DNA of 64,000 bases from an uncultured bacterium (GCA_937924755.1 CALEVZ010000057.1:1-64000), one strand, 5' to 3'. Positions 42,833-51,358 are shown, numbered from the stretch's first letter. The notes: generated by a model from the sequence alone, not told the origin. Program-made: numbers and translations.

Positions 42833-44287
42833 TCAGCGCAGCGCCGGGAGGTTGGGTTTGGTGCGGGATGCCTCCACCAGGAAAACGTGGCACGAGTCAC
42901 AGTCGACCGGAATGGTGCGGGCACCGTCGGCAGTACTGAAGTCCCCGCTGTGACAGCGGAAGCAGCCGGGCGATTCCTCGTGGCCGATGTGGTTGGCGTG
43001 GGTCTCCCAGTTGGTCTTCATTTCGGGGAAAACGGAGCGGGCGTACACCTGCGCCGCAGCCGCGGCGGCGCGGTTGACCAGTTCCCCCCGTTGGGCCACC
43101 AGGTCGGCGTGGTTGGCCTGGTAGTACTCCTTCAGTGCCCTCTCAACCCCAGCCACGCCGGCAACATGGGTGGGATAGGTGGCAGTGATGGCGACCATGG
43201 CCTGGCGCTTGAAATAGGGCAGGGTGGCGTATTCGGGTACGGCATCGAAGAGGGCATCCAGCGCCCGATCGGGGGGTGGGAAGTAGTGGCTCGGTCGGCT
43301 GTGGCAGTCGATGCAGTCCATCAGCCGGGCGCGTTTCTCGGCGTCGGGAGGCACCTCCCCGCCACCCCCGGGGGTGTAGATAAAGGTCTCGCCGGCGGGG
43401 GTGGTCAGCTCCACCCACAGCATGTGCTGGCGCTTCTCATCGGCCACGTAACGGATCCGGTTGTCCTGGTTGATGTGCCACCAGTGAATGCCGCCGTGCC
43501 CACCAAGGTCCTGGCTGCCGCCGCCGGTCTTCATGAGCATGATGGTATAGGTCGGCGTGTTGGCCTCGTCCGCGGCGTAGCGAGCAAAGGAGCGCAGCTT
43601 GTCGCCGTGGTGCTTGGCCGGCCAGTGGCACTGCTCGCAGGTCTCCCGCGCCGGGCGCAGGGTGTGAATCGGCGTGGTGATGGGGCGCGGGTAGGTGTTC
43701 CACGCCGTGGCCCACACCTGCCGCAGGCCGTCTACCTTGCTGCGGACGAACCAGGAGGCACCGGGACCGATGTGACATTCCACGCAGGCCACCCGTCCGT
43801 GGGGGGAGTCCTGGTAGGCGGTGTACTCGGGTTGCATGACGGTGTGGCAGGTGACGCCGCAAAAGCGCGGCGAGTCCATGTGTTCCACCGCCAGGAACGA
43901 CGCGGTGCCGAAGATCACCGCGTTGACCACCGTCAAACCCAGGACCACCGCGGCGGTGGTACGCACGTGGGGGTCATTGAAATCCAACCGAGGATAGATC
44001 GGGATCGTCTCGGGTCCTACGCCGGTCCGCCGCAACGCCCGCCGCCGCCGCCACATCCCGAAGGGGATGAGCACCAGGCCGAGGGCAAACACTGCCGGCA
44101 GCACGATGAAGCCGAACACCGGCAGGTAGGGGTTGCGCACCTCCCCCAGGAGGTCCACGGCAATGAAGACGATGATCAGCACCGCCGTGACGGTGACCAG
44201 CCCGATGCCCAAAAGGCTCGTCAGGTTGTTGGCGTAGGTCAGCGCCTTCTTAAGCCCCGAAAACCTGGCGCTCTTCGTTTCGGTCAT
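42833..44287 (-). CDS. Multiheme c-type cytochrome, NapC/NirT-like, membrane-anchored
   Basis: A 484-residue redox protein with three N-terminal helices (about 25-45, 55-78, 110-133) and a periplasmic domain. Five CxxCH heme motifs are present: CVECH (168), CEQCH (217), CIDCH (325), CFRCH and CDSCH. A sixth site has three spacer residues, CGVTCH (143-148), within FCGVTCHTVMQPEY, where NapC/NirT proteins have their first heme; SPHGRVACVECHIG follows the same family pattern. It likely moves electrons from menaquinol to a periplasmic partner not encoded here. The ATG at 44287 follows GGGGAGGGGGG. Confidence 0.85.
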   Translation of the reverse strand: MTETKSARFSGLKKALTYANNLTSLLGIGLVTVTAVLIIVFIAVDLLGEVRNPYLPVFGFIVLPAVFALGLVLIPFGMWRRRRALRRTGVGPETIPIYPRLDFNDPHVRTTAAVVLGLTVVNAVIFGTASFLAVEHMDSPRFCGVTCHTVMQPEYTAYQDSPHGRVACVECHIGPGASWFVRSKVDGLRQVWATAWNTYPRPITTPIHTLRPARETCEQCHWPAKHHGDKLRSFARYAADEANTPTYTIMLMKTGGGSQDLGGHGGIHWWHINQDNRIRYVADEKRQHMLWVELTTPAGETFIYTPGGGGEVPPDAEKRARLMDCIDCHSRPSHYFPPPDRALDALFDAVPEYATLPYFKRQAMVAITATYPTHVAGVAGVERALKEYYQANHADLVAQRGELVNRAAAAAAQVYARSVFPEMKTNWETHANHIGHEESPGCFRCHSGDFSTADGARTIPVDCDSCHVFLVEASRTKPNLPALR

Positions 44288-44369
44288 GCCCCCCTCCCCA
44301 CCGGCAGCCACCGGCCGAATCTATTGTAGATCATTTGCGTAAGAGAGACGAATACTACTTTACTGAATG

Positions 44370-45464
44370 CTATTTTCGATGATCGAAGAATGTCTCAAGT
44401 AGCACCCTCGCCACCGCACCTGCACCATTGGCTGGCGCAGCGGGCGCCCCTGCCGGATCCGCCAGCGCCACCACCTCCTCCACCCACTCCAGCGCCGCCA
44501 ACCGGTGCGGCGGAATCGCCCGGCACGCTCCCCGCTGCCGAAGGTAAGCCTCCAGGACCGGTGACTCGGGAAAGGTGGGGCGGGGCACGTAGGCGAAGGG
44601 CTTGCCCATCCCCACCACCTCCGCCAAGGTGCTGTATCCCAGCTTGCCCACCACCACGTCGGCGGCCCGCACCAAGTCGGGGTGATAGAAACCAGTGCGG
44701 TGGGGCAGCAGCACGAGGTTACCGTTCCGTCGCTCCGCCCCTGTCCCACCGGGAACAACGAAAACGGCCTCGGGATGTGCTCGCAAACGCCCCACACCAT
44801 CCCAGCGCCAGGGGATCCCGCCCATGGTGAGCAGCACCAGTCGCTGTCCGGAGCACACGCCGAGCCGCTGACGCGTGTCCTCGGCCGGCCGCCGGGGGGG
44901 ACGCCAGACAGGGGGCACCTGCACCGCCAGCGGCTCGATGACACACATCGGTTCGGTCTGCACCCGCCGTGACACGCCGCGCAGCACCTCGGTAATAAAC
45001 CGGGCGGCCCTGGCGAACTCCGGATGGCTGTCCCCGTAAGCGGAGTAGATCCAATCCCAGGTGAAGTTTTCCACCACCACCGAGGGCAGCCCGGCGCGCG
45101 CCGCCACCGCCACCCCCAGCGCCGACACGTCGCACGCCACCCCCTGGCAACCCAGGGCCGTCACTGCGCCCGCCAGCTCATCGATGACTTTCTCGGCGTA
45201 GGGGATTTCGCCTTGCAGGCGTCGGGCGGTGGCGCCGAGGTCCTCCTCCAGGGAGGTGGCCTGCACCAGGCCCACATCGCAGGCGCAGGGGTGGTAACCG
45301 AAGGAGATGGACAGCGACTCTTCGAAAAACCACTGCGGGGTGGAGGTGAACAGCTCCACCCTGAGGCCATCGAGGTGGGCCGCCAGCGCCTCGATCACCG
45401 CGCAAGCCCGCGCCGCGTGGCCGAAGCCGTGGGGCGTCACGAAGTAGGCGAGCGCTGTCCTCAC
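44370..45464 (-). CDS. GT28-like glycosyltransferase
   Basis: A 364-residue GT-B protein. The N-terminal YFVTPHGFGHAARACAVIEAL and ACDVSALGVAVAARAGLPSVVVENFTWDWIY match the group related to MurG and to the N-terminal half of plant arabinokinase. The C-terminal LLTMGGIP, VFVVPGG and AADVVVGKLGYSTLAEVVGMGKPFAYVPR form the nucleotide-sugar site. The GTG at 45464 overlaps the stop of the upstream gene (GTGA). The sugar and acceptor are unknown. It ends 82 bp before the cytochrome start, on the same strand. Confidence 0.75.
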   Translation of the reverse strand: MRTALAYFVTPHGFGHAARACAVIEALAAHLDGLRVELFTSTPQWFFEESLSISFGYHPCACDVGLVQATSLEEDLGATARRLQGEIPYAEKVIDELAGAVTALGCQGVACDVSALGVAVAARAGLPSVVVENFTWDWIYSAYGDSHPEFARAARFITEVLRGVSRRVQTEPMCVIEPLAVQVPPVWRPPRRPAEDTRQRLGVCSGQRLVLLTMGGIPWRWDGVGRLRAHPEAVFVVPGGTGAERRNGNLVLLPHRTGFYHPDLVRAADVVVGKLGYSTLAEVVGMGKPFAYVPRPTFPESPVLEAYLRQRGACRAIPPHRLAALEWVEEVVALADPAGAPAAPANGAGAVARVLLETFFDHRK

Positions 45465-46357
45465 ACCGCTGGACCCGGCACCGCCCCCGCCTGTTGCAGC
45501 ACAGCCAGGAACTCGTCCACATCCGGTGGCGTCACGAACAGACCGCGCGCCCCCTCCACCAATACGCCTTCACCCAGGTGGGTCGCTGCCACATACACCC
45601 TCGCTCCACCCATGCGAAAAAGGCCGACGTAGTACCCCGGCACCGCCGTACCCATCAGACGAAAGGTCGAGGAGGGGCGGAAGCGGCGCGCCGTCACCCC
45701 GGTCAGTGGCCAGCGCCGCCGGCGCAGCAGCCCCGCCACCTCCAGCTCCCCGGTTCGTACCACATACCGCAGGCGGTTGGGAGAGATGAAGAAGAGAACC
45801 AGCAGGGCGGGGATACCGAGCACCCCCGCTGCCGCCACCCAAGCCGCAATCGCCAGGCCGTCGCCGGCCGCCACGGCGGTGGGCGCGACGACCAGCTCGT
45901 TGCCGTCCGCCATGGCCTGGCGAAACGCCTTGCGGTCGGGCGGGGTGATCACCAGCGGGCGGTTCAGCTTCGGGGCGCGCACCACCAGCGCCACAGTGGA
46001 ACAGTTGGTGGCCTGCCAGACCGCGCCGATCCCGTCGTAGGTGAAGGACCCGACGCAAAACCCGGGCAGGGCCGTGGCGTGGGTCCGTCGGCCACCCCGC
46101 AGTCGCACCTCCTCCACGTTGGAAACCTCCGCCAGCGCCACCTGCCGCTGCTCGGTGATCACCGAGTAGCGAGCCTGCACCGTGAGCGTTCCACCGGCGA
46201 TGCGGTAGGTGATGGTACGCGGCAGCCAGAACAGGGACGCGGCGAGCAGCATGGCACCGCCGGCGACGACGGTCAAAACGCCGCCCAGCACCGCCCGCGC
46301 CAACCCGCGCCGGCGGGGGGGGCGGACGACGGCGATCGAGGCGGATTCCACTGGCAC
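45461..46357 (-). CDS. Membrane protein with two bacterial PH-like domains
   Basis: A 298-residue protein with one N-terminal helix (LARAVLGGVLTVVAGGAMLLAAS), a first PH-like half (ITYRIAGGTLTVQAR...LVITPPDRKAFRQAM), a second helix (LAIAAWVAAAGVLGIPALLVLFF) and a second half with the same order (LRYVVRTGELEVAG...LFVTPPDVDEFLAVLQ). GFCVGSFTYDG and GYYVGLFRMGG are matching positions, so the gene looks like an internal duplication. The start is the GTG at 46357. It is translationally coupled to the GT28-like gene, suggesting a membrane partner role. Function unknown. Confidence 0.65.
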   Translation of the reverse strand: MPVESASIAVVRPPRRRGLARAVLGGVLTVVAGGAMLLAASLFWLPRTITYRIAGGTLTVQARYSVITEQRQVALAEVSNVEEVRLRGGRRTHATALPGFCVGSFTYDGIGAVWQATNCSTVALVVRAPKLNRPLVITPPDRKAFRQAMADGNELVVAPTAVAAGDGLAIAAWVAAAGVLGIPALLVLFFISPNRLRYVVRTGELEVAGLLRRRRWPLTGVTARRFRPSSTFRLMGTAVPGYYVGLFRMGGARVYVAATHLGEGVLVEGARGLFVTPPDVDEFLAVLQQAGAVPGPAV

Positions 46358-46403
46358 AGTGTACTGCGTGACCGCAAGCGGGGAGCGGGCCGCCGCCTCC
46401 AGC

Positions 46404-46433
46404 TTGCCCTGGCCCGCCCGCGTGCGCTATTGT
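46404..46433 (+). promoter_or_regulatory. Promoter placing the cupin gene on a leaderless transcript
   Basis: TTGCCC (46404-46409), an 18-nt spacer and TATTGT (46428-46433). The expected start point coincides with the GTG at 46440, and there is no ribosome binding site. Confidence 0.4.
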
Positions 46434-46439
46434 CACGAC

Positions 46440-46757
46440 GTGAAGGTGCAGCGTTGGAACCGCGAGCGGCACGGTCCTTTGAACGAGGCCAAGCTGCGCC
46501 GTCGGCTGGAGGAGCTGGGGTACAGCGTGGTGCGGCAGTCCTACCCCCCCGGCACTAGCCTTCCCCCCCATACCCACCAGCAGGACAAGGCCGACGCCGT
46601 GCTGGCCGGCCGGCTGCGCATCGCCATCGCTGGGGAGCGGGTCGAGCTGGGCCCCGGCGATCTCATCGAGATCCCGCGCGGCTGGCAGCATGCCGTCGAG
46701 GTGGTGGGCAACCGGCCCGTCATTGCTCTAGACGGCGTCAAGATCGTTCCCGCCTAG
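46440..46757 (+). CDS. Small cupin-domain protein
   Basis: A 105-residue single-domain cupin. LPPHTHQQDKADAVLAGRLRI is motif 1 with two His metal ligands, and ELGPGDLIEIPRGWQHAVEVVG is motif 2 with the third His. Metal binding is likely but activity unknown. I chose the GTG at 46440; the frame is open upstream but enters the divergent gene. It ends 172 bp before infC. Confidence 0.7.
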   Translation: MKVQRWNRERHGPLNEAKLRRRLEELGYSVVRQSYPPGTSLPPHTHQQDKADAVLAGRLRIAIAGERVELGPGDLIEIPRGWQHAVEVVGNRPVIALDGVKIVPA

Positions 46758-46870
46758 ATGCCAGGCTCACCGCCGTTGCCTCCATTCCCGCCGTCACCTC
46801 CGCAGGGCTGTGATCAAGCCTTGTGTTACCATATGGATCGCACTCCGTCACAGGGGCGTGCAGAAGGGCG

Positions 46871-46887
46871 CGGGCCAGCGGGGCCCG
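46871..46887 (+). promoter_or_regulatory. Stem-loop in the infC leader
   Basis: CGGGCC-AGCGG-GGCCCG can form a stable 6-bp hairpin about 28 nt before the infC ribosome binding site. It has no T-tract, so a translational rather than a terminator role is more likely if it matters. Confidence 0.3.
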
Positions 46888-46914
46888 GCGCGAACTACCG
46901 CAGGAAGAACCGAC

Positions 46915-46932
46915 AAGGAGGCTGCCATAATT
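46915..46932 (+). promoter_or_regulatory. Ribosome binding site that decides the infC ATT start
   Basis: AAGGAGG at 46915-46921 is a perfect Shine-Dalgarno. The next in-frame codons at 8-nt spacing are ATT (46930), preceded by ATA (46927). No ATG, GTG or TTG in this frame lies at a usable distance. Confidence 0.75.
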
Positions 46933-47475
46933 CGAGGGAAACGAGGTTTCAGTGAACCGCCCGACCGGGCACAGCATCGCATCAACAACCGCATCCGCCT
47001 GTCCCCAGTTCGGCTGATTGGCGCCGACGGCACGCAGGTGGGCATCGTCCCGGTGGAAGAAGCGCTGGCGCAGGCACGCGCCGCCGGGCTGGACCTGGTG
47101 GAGGTGGCCTCCGAGGCCCGCCCCATCGTCTGTCGCATCATGGACTATGGGCGCTTCCTCTATGAGCAGGAGAAAAAGGCCCGCGAGGCTCGTCGCAATC
47201 AGACGATCGTTCAGGTCAAAGACGTCAAGCTGCGGCCGGCCATCGACGATGCCGACTTCCTCACCAAGCTGCGCATGGCCGAGCGGTTCTTGAAGAAGGG
47301 CCTGAAGGTGCGCGTGACGGTGATGTTTCGCCGCCGCGAGATGCGCCGCCCAGAAAACGGCTACGAGGTGCTGGCCAGGGTGGTGGAACAGCTCGCCGGC
47401 ACGGCGGTGGTGGAGCAGGAGCCGCCGGAAACTCTGGAGGGGCGCGACCTCACCATGGTGCTGCGCCCCGCCTGA
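46930..47475 (+). CDS. infC: Translation initiation factor IF-3
   Basis: Binds the 30S subunit, prevents premature 50S joining and proofreads the initiator codon. The 181-residue protein has the N-domain INNRIRLSPVRLIGADGTQVGIV, the linker VCRIMDYGRFLYEQEKKAREAR and the C-domain VKDVKLRPAIDDADFLTK and VRVTVMFRRREM. The start is ATT at 46930, the rare codon used for infC autoregulation in enterobacteria and many other bacteria. A longer frame from 46810 has no matching N-terminus and no suitable site. rpmI and rplT, the usual downstream partners, are absent; a secreted-protein gene follows. Confidence 0.95.
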   Translation: MRGKRGFSEPPDRAQHRINNRIRLSPVRLIGADGTQVGIVPVEEALAQARAAGLDLVEVASEARPIVCRIMDYGRFLYEQEKKAREARRNQTIVQVKDVKLRPAIDDADFLTKLRMAERFLKKGLKVRVTVMFRRREMRRPENGYEVLARVVEQLAGTAVVEQEPPETLEGRDLTMVLRPA

Positions 47476-47558
47476 GGATCCCGGCCGTCGTTGTGGGTTA
47501 GATCACCGGCCAGGCACCATCGGCTGCGCTATTCTTCCCTTCTCGTGAGGAGGGAGCC

Positions 47559-48626
47559 GTGATCACCCCGAATCTGGCTCGCATCGCCCTCGCGGCCGCA
47601 CTCGCCGCAAGCACGGCGGCTCTCTTGAACGCCGCCGATCCGCTGTCCATCTCGCCCAACCGCAACCCGGTCGTGCCGGGCGAGGTGGTCACCTTCACCT
47701 TCTCGCCGCCGGTGGTCTTCTCCGGCGACGCCATCACCTTCAATTTCGGCGACGGCACCGAGAGCACCGTTTCCTACTCGGTGGGCTGCGCCGTCATCGG
47801 CGGCTGCGTGGAGGTGACCCACGCCTACGCCGGGCCCGGCGAGTTCACCGTCCGCGGCGAGGGGACGGCCCGCGGGGTCGCCGTTGCCGGCTCCACCACC
47901 ATCACGGTGAGCGTGGCGCCTCCGGATCAGGGGCGCTACATCCTCACCGCCGCCCACCTGCCCGGCTTCGGTGGCACCTTCTGGCGCACCGACCTAGAGG
48001 TGCACAACCCCGGCACCGTGACGGCCTCCTACATCATCGAGCTGCTCGCCCGCAATCAGGGCAACCCCGATCCGCCGCGCGCCAGCTTCACCCTCTCCGA
48101 GGGCCGCAGCGCGACCTACCCGGACATCCTCCAGTCGGTGTTTTCCTTCTCGGGTGCTGCCGCCCTCCGCATCACCCCCATCGAGGGCGATGTGCTACTG
48201 GCTAGCCGTACCTTTAACCAGACCCCCAACGGCACCTATGGCCAGTTCGTGCCGGCCCACACGGCGGCCCAGGCCATCGTCAGCGGCAAGGCCGGTCGCT
48301 TGATCCAACTCTCCCACGACCCCTCGCTGGCCACCGGGTTTCGCACGAATATTGGCTTCGTCAGCGCCTCGGTGGTTCCCATCGACGTGGAGATCCGCTT
48401 CGCCACTGCCATTAGCCGCCACCTCGGAACCCACACATTCCAGCTCAAGCCCTACGAATTCAAGCAGTTCGATAAGGCGTTCGAGCTCGTTACGAGGGAG
48501 GTGGTCACCAGCGGGTACGCCACCGTGCGCACCACCACCACCGGTGGGGTATTCTTCGCCTACGCCTCGGTGGTGGATAATCGCACCGGCGACCCCGTGT
48601 TCGTGCCCGCCGCATTGCTGCCCTAG
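47559..48626 (+). CDS. Secreted PKD-domain protein of unknown function
   Basis: A 355-residue exported protein: signal peptide (about 1-25, ALAAALAASTAALLNA), a PKD-like beta-sandwich (about 27-125, ITFNFGDGTESTVSYSV and VTHAYAGPGEFTV), then a domain starting WRTDLEVHNPGTVTASYIIEL and ending YASVVDNRTGDPVFVPA. The last domain parallels the 283-residue protein at 21623. The GTG at 47559 follows AGGAGGGAG. Surface or matrix adhesion is plausible; no catalytic motif is seen. Confidence 0.7.
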   Translation: MITPNLARIALAAALAASTAALLNAADPLSISPNRNPVVPGEVVTFTFSPPVVFSGDAITFNFGDGTESTVSYSVGCAVIGGCVEVTHAYAGPGEFTVRGEGTARGVAVAGSTTITVSVAPPDQGRYILTAAHLPGFGGTFWRTDLEVHNPGTVTASYIIELLARNQGNPDPPRASFTLSEGRSATYPDILQSVFSFSGAAALRITPIEGDVLLASRTFNQTPNGTYGQFVPAHTAAQAIVSGKAGRLIQLSHDPSLATGFRTNIGFVSASVVPIDVEIRFATAISRHLGTHTFQLKPYEFKQFDKAFELVTREVVTSGYATVRTTTTGGVFFAYASVVDNRTGDPVFVPAALLP

Positions 48627-48643
48627 CGCCGCACACCGCCCCC

Positions 48644-48670
48644 AGCCGTGTCCGTGCCCGTGTGGCCGTC
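48644..48670. repeat. Partial copy of the GTGTCC-type intergenic repeat
   Basis: CCGTGTCCGTGCCCGTGTGG in the short gap after the PKD protein gene matches the flanking tract of copy A, but the hairpin core is missing. Confidence 0.45.
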
Positions 48671-48756
48671 GGGGAATGCGGCGGGCGGCGGGCAGCCCTC
48701 GCCCCAGGTCCCGCCGCGGGCGGGAGGACCACCGCGTTGCCCGAATCCGCATCGTT

Positions 48757-49206
48757 TCAGTTCGGCCGCGGGCCACCGGCGGCCGCCCGCCGCTGCTTGC
48801 GATCGGCAAGATGAAGAATGCGGCGGAGGTCGGCGATCAGGCGCCGGGGGTCGATGGGTTTGGTCACAAACCCCTCGGGAGGGCGCACCGGGCGGTCGTA
48901 GATCAGGCGGCGCAGCTCCGGCCGGCCGGTGACGATGCACACCGGAATCTCGCTCACCGCCGCGTCGCCGCGCAACTCGGCGAGGACCTCGCCGCCGTCC
49001 TTGCCGGGCATGGAAAGGTCGAGGGTGATAAGATCGGGGTGAATGACCCTGGCGGCGTCGACGGCGGCGTCCCCATCCGCCACCGCGAACACCTCCGCCC
49101 CGGCGTCCTCCAGGAGGGTGGTGAGGTAGGTGCGCACGTCCTCGTCGTCGTCCACCACCAGGATGCGCCGCCCTGTGAGGTCCTCCGGGTGTACACGGGC
49201 GCCCAT
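48757..49206 (-). CDS. Single-domain response regulator (CheY-like)
   Basis: A 149-residue receiver domain: RRILVVDDDEDVRTYLTTLL (acidic pocket), LITLDLSMPGKDGGEVL with the phospho-acceptor Asp, a CIVTG Thr and FVTKPIDPRRL with the conserved Lys. There is no output domain, so it signals through protein contact. The ATG at 49206 follows GGGGGCGG; a longer start at 49254 is unlikely. It lies 1.3 kb from a hybrid histidine kinase on the same strand, with the YceI and alpha-oxoamine synthase genes between, so they may belong to one pathway. Confidence 0.85.
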   Translation of the reverse strand: MGARVHPEDLTGRRILVVDDDEDVRTYLTTLLEDAGAEVFAVADGDAAVDAARVIHPDLITLDLSMPGKDGGEVLAELRGDAAVSEIPVCIVTGRPELRRLIYDRPVRPPEGFVTKPIDPRRLIADLRRILHLADRKQRRAAAGGPRPN

Positions 49207-49333
49207 ATCCGCCCCCTTTTCCCCCCACTGAACAATGTAGACCTCCCCTCGCACGGGCGCCAGGAAAGGCGACGCCTCGGAGCACCCGGCGGTGCCCCGA
49301 GGCGAAGGAAAAACGCCGGCGCGGGAGCCGCCG

Positions 49334-49936
49334 CTACGTCCCGGCCACCGCCTTGACCTGCAGGCTGATGCTCACCTGGACGTCGTCGCCGAGCACGAAC
49401 CCACCGGTGTCCAGGGCGCGGTTCCAGACGATGCCGTAGTCCTTGCGGTTCAAGGTGGTCGAGGTCTCGAACCCGGCCTTGGTGTTGCCCCAGGGGTCCT
49501 TCACGGTGCCGGTGAACTCCACCGGCAGCGTGATTTCCCTGGCCACGCCGTGCATGGTCAAAGTGCCGGTGACGTCGAACCGGTTGTCGCCTCTGGGCTG
49601 GATCTTGGAGCTCACGAACGTGATGGTGGGGTACTTCTCCACGTCGAAGAAGTCGGCCGAGCGCAGGTGCTTGTCGCGGTCGGCGTTGCCGGTGTCGATG
49701 CTCGATGCCTGGATGGTGAAGCTCACCTTGGAGGCGGTGGGGTTGGCCTCGTTGGTTTCCACGCGCCCCGAGAAGTCGCGGAAAGAGCCGCGCACCTGAC
49801 TCACCAGATGGCGGATGCGGAAACTCACCTCCGAGTGGGCGACGTCGATCTCCCACGCCTGGGTCTGCTGCGCCAGCGCCGGCGCCGCCGCCGCGATCGC
49901 CACGAACACTGCCAATAACTTCAGAGATTTCAGCAT
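49334..49936 (-). CDS. YceI-family periplasmic lipocalin-like protein
   Basis: A 200-residue exported protein. The signal peptide MLKSLKLLAVFVAIAAAAPALA is followed by WEIDVAHSEVSFRIRHLVSQVRGSFRDFSG and the other YceI hallmarks (DVEKYPTITFVS, LTMHGVAREITLPVEF, DYGIVWNRALDTGGFVLGDDV). The fold binds polyprenoid lipids such as isoprenoid quinones in characterised members. AGGAGG lies 9 nt before the ATG. Its own promoter is not clear. Confidence 0.92.
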   Translation of the reverse strand: MLKSLKLLAVFVAIAAAAPALAQQTQAWEIDVAHSEVSFRIRHLVSQVRGSFRDFSGRVETNEANPTASKVSFTIQASSIDTGNADRDKHLRSADFFDVEKYPTITFVSSKIQPRGDNRFDVTGTLTMHGVAREITLPVEFTGTVKDPWGNTKAGFETSTTLNRKDYGIVWNRALDTGGFVLGDDVQVSISLQVKAVAGT

Positions 49937-50059
49937 GGTTGTCGCCTCCTAATTTTACGAGAGTCCCACCTCACGGCCCTCGGCGCGGCCGGAAGACCAC
50001 AGCGAGGGCGAAGAAACAAAGCCAACTATATTCAACGATTCAACCGAGGGAGAACATTC

Positions 50060-51358
50060 CTAGCCCGAGAAAGCGCCGAGCACCCGAAGCACCTCCTCGA
50101 TGTCCGCCTCGGTGTGGGCGGCGTTGACTTGAAAACGAATCGTCTCGCTGCCGCGCGGCACCACCGGGAAGGTGAGCCCCACCACCAGCACCCCATGGGC
50201 GAAGAAGTGCTGCACCAGGGCACGGGCTCGCGCGGTGTCGCGCACCAGCAGGGGCACCACCGGGTGCGGCCCGGGAATCGACTCCCACCCCAGGCGGGCG
50301 AGGCCGGCGCGGAACTGGGCGATGCGCGCGTGCAGGTGTTCGAGCCGCTGGAGCCCCTCAGAGCCGTCGACGATCTCGAGGGCGGCGAGAGCGGCGGCGC
50401 AGTCGGCTACCCCGAGAGGGTTGGTATAGATGTAGGTGTCCGATTTCTGCCGCACCGCCTCGATCACTTCGGGGCTGGAGGCGACAAAGCCGCCGTTCAC
50501 CCCGAACGCCTTGCCGAAGGTGCCGATGACCACGTCGGCGCGGGCCCCGGTGAATTCCTCGGTGCCGCGGCCGGTGGCGCCGTACGCGCCGATCCCGTGG
50601 GAGTCGTCGATGACCGTCACCAGCCCGGCGGGGAAGCGCTCCCGGTGGGGCTCTAGCCGTCGGTTGATCTCATCGAGCGGCGCGAAGTCCCCCCGCATGG
50701 AAAAGATGCCGTCGAAGATCACCACCACCCGCTCGATCCCCGCCGGCACCTCCTCCAGGCACCGGGTGAGGCCGTCCATGTCGTTGTGGGGGTAAATCGT
50801 CCTGTTCTCCTTGGGGACTCCGGCGATGCGCATGGCGCGGATGATGGAGTTGTGGTTCAGCTCGTCGCCGATCCAAAAGGTGCGCGCGCTGCCGATGGCC
50901 AGCGCCTGGCCCAGATTGGCGGTGTAGGCGGAGTTGAAGATCTTGGCGGCGGGCCGGCCGACGAAGGCGGCGATGCGCGCCTCCAGCTCCACGTGGTGGC
51001 GGAACGTGCCGTCGATGAAGCGCACCGCGCCGGGGCCGACGCCGAACTCGTGGGTGGCGGCGTCGGCGGCGGCGATCAGCGCCGGGTGGTGGGACAGCGA
51101 CAGGTAGCTGTTGGAGTTCATGCGGATGAACTCCCTCTCCGAGCCGGCCAGGCGGTAGCGGGGGCCCCTCTCCCCCGCCGGGGGAACGTAGGCGACGATC
51201 ACCCGCTCGGCGGCCTTGGCCCGCCCTTCGGCCTCGAGCTTCTCCACTTCCTCGGCCAACGCCCGGTTGAGTCTTTCCAGCGACACGCAACACCTCCCCT
51301 CGCTCGGGGCAAGGCTACCACCCTCGGCGCCGGCAGCGCCTGAATCGTCGAGACTCAT
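50060..51358 (-). CDS. PLP-dependent alpha-oxoamine synthase (KBL/AONS/CqsA family)
   Basis: A 432-residue fold-type I enzyme that would condense an acyl-CoA with an amino acid. The PLP Lys is K283 (GTFGKAFGVNGG), with D251 and H254 in VIDDSHGIGAYG and DELNHNSIIRAMRI and PVVPRGSETIRFQVNAAHT as family motifs. The C-terminal motif is closest to 2-amino-3-ketobutyrate CoA ligase, but no threonine dehydrogenase is adjacent. An N-terminal extension of about 75 residues precedes the core. The ATG overlaps the histidine kinase stop (ATGA), so the two are co-translated. The same enzyme family includes CqsA and LqsA, which make alpha-hydroxyketone signals and are encoded beside hybrid kinases. Confidence 0.85.
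   Translation of the reverse strand: MSLDDSGAAGAEGGSLAPSEGRCCVSLERLNRALAEEVEKLEAEGRAKAAERVIVAYVPPAGERGPRYRLAGSEREFIRMNSNSYLSLSHHPALIAAADAATHEFGVGPGAVRFIDGTFRHHVELEARIAAFVGRPAAKIFNSAYTANLGQALAIGSARTFWIGDELNHNSIIRAMRIAGVPKENRTIYPHNDMDGLTRCLEEVPAGIERVVVIFDGIFSMRGDFAPLDEINRRLEPHRERFPAGLVTVIDDSHGIGAYGATGRGTEEFTGARADVVIGTFGKAFGVNGGFVASSPEVIEAVRQKSDTYIYTNPLGVADCAAALAALEIVDGSEGLQRLEHLHARIAQFRAGLARLGWESIPGPHPVVPLLVRDTARARALVQHFFAHGVLVVGLTFPVVPRGSETIRFQVNAAHTEADIEEVLRVLGAFSG

Noticed and set aside
42887-44329. Plus-strand open frame of about 480 codons opposite the cytochrome gene
   Set aside because: No motif or ribosome binding site; the minus strand carries six heme sites and three helices.
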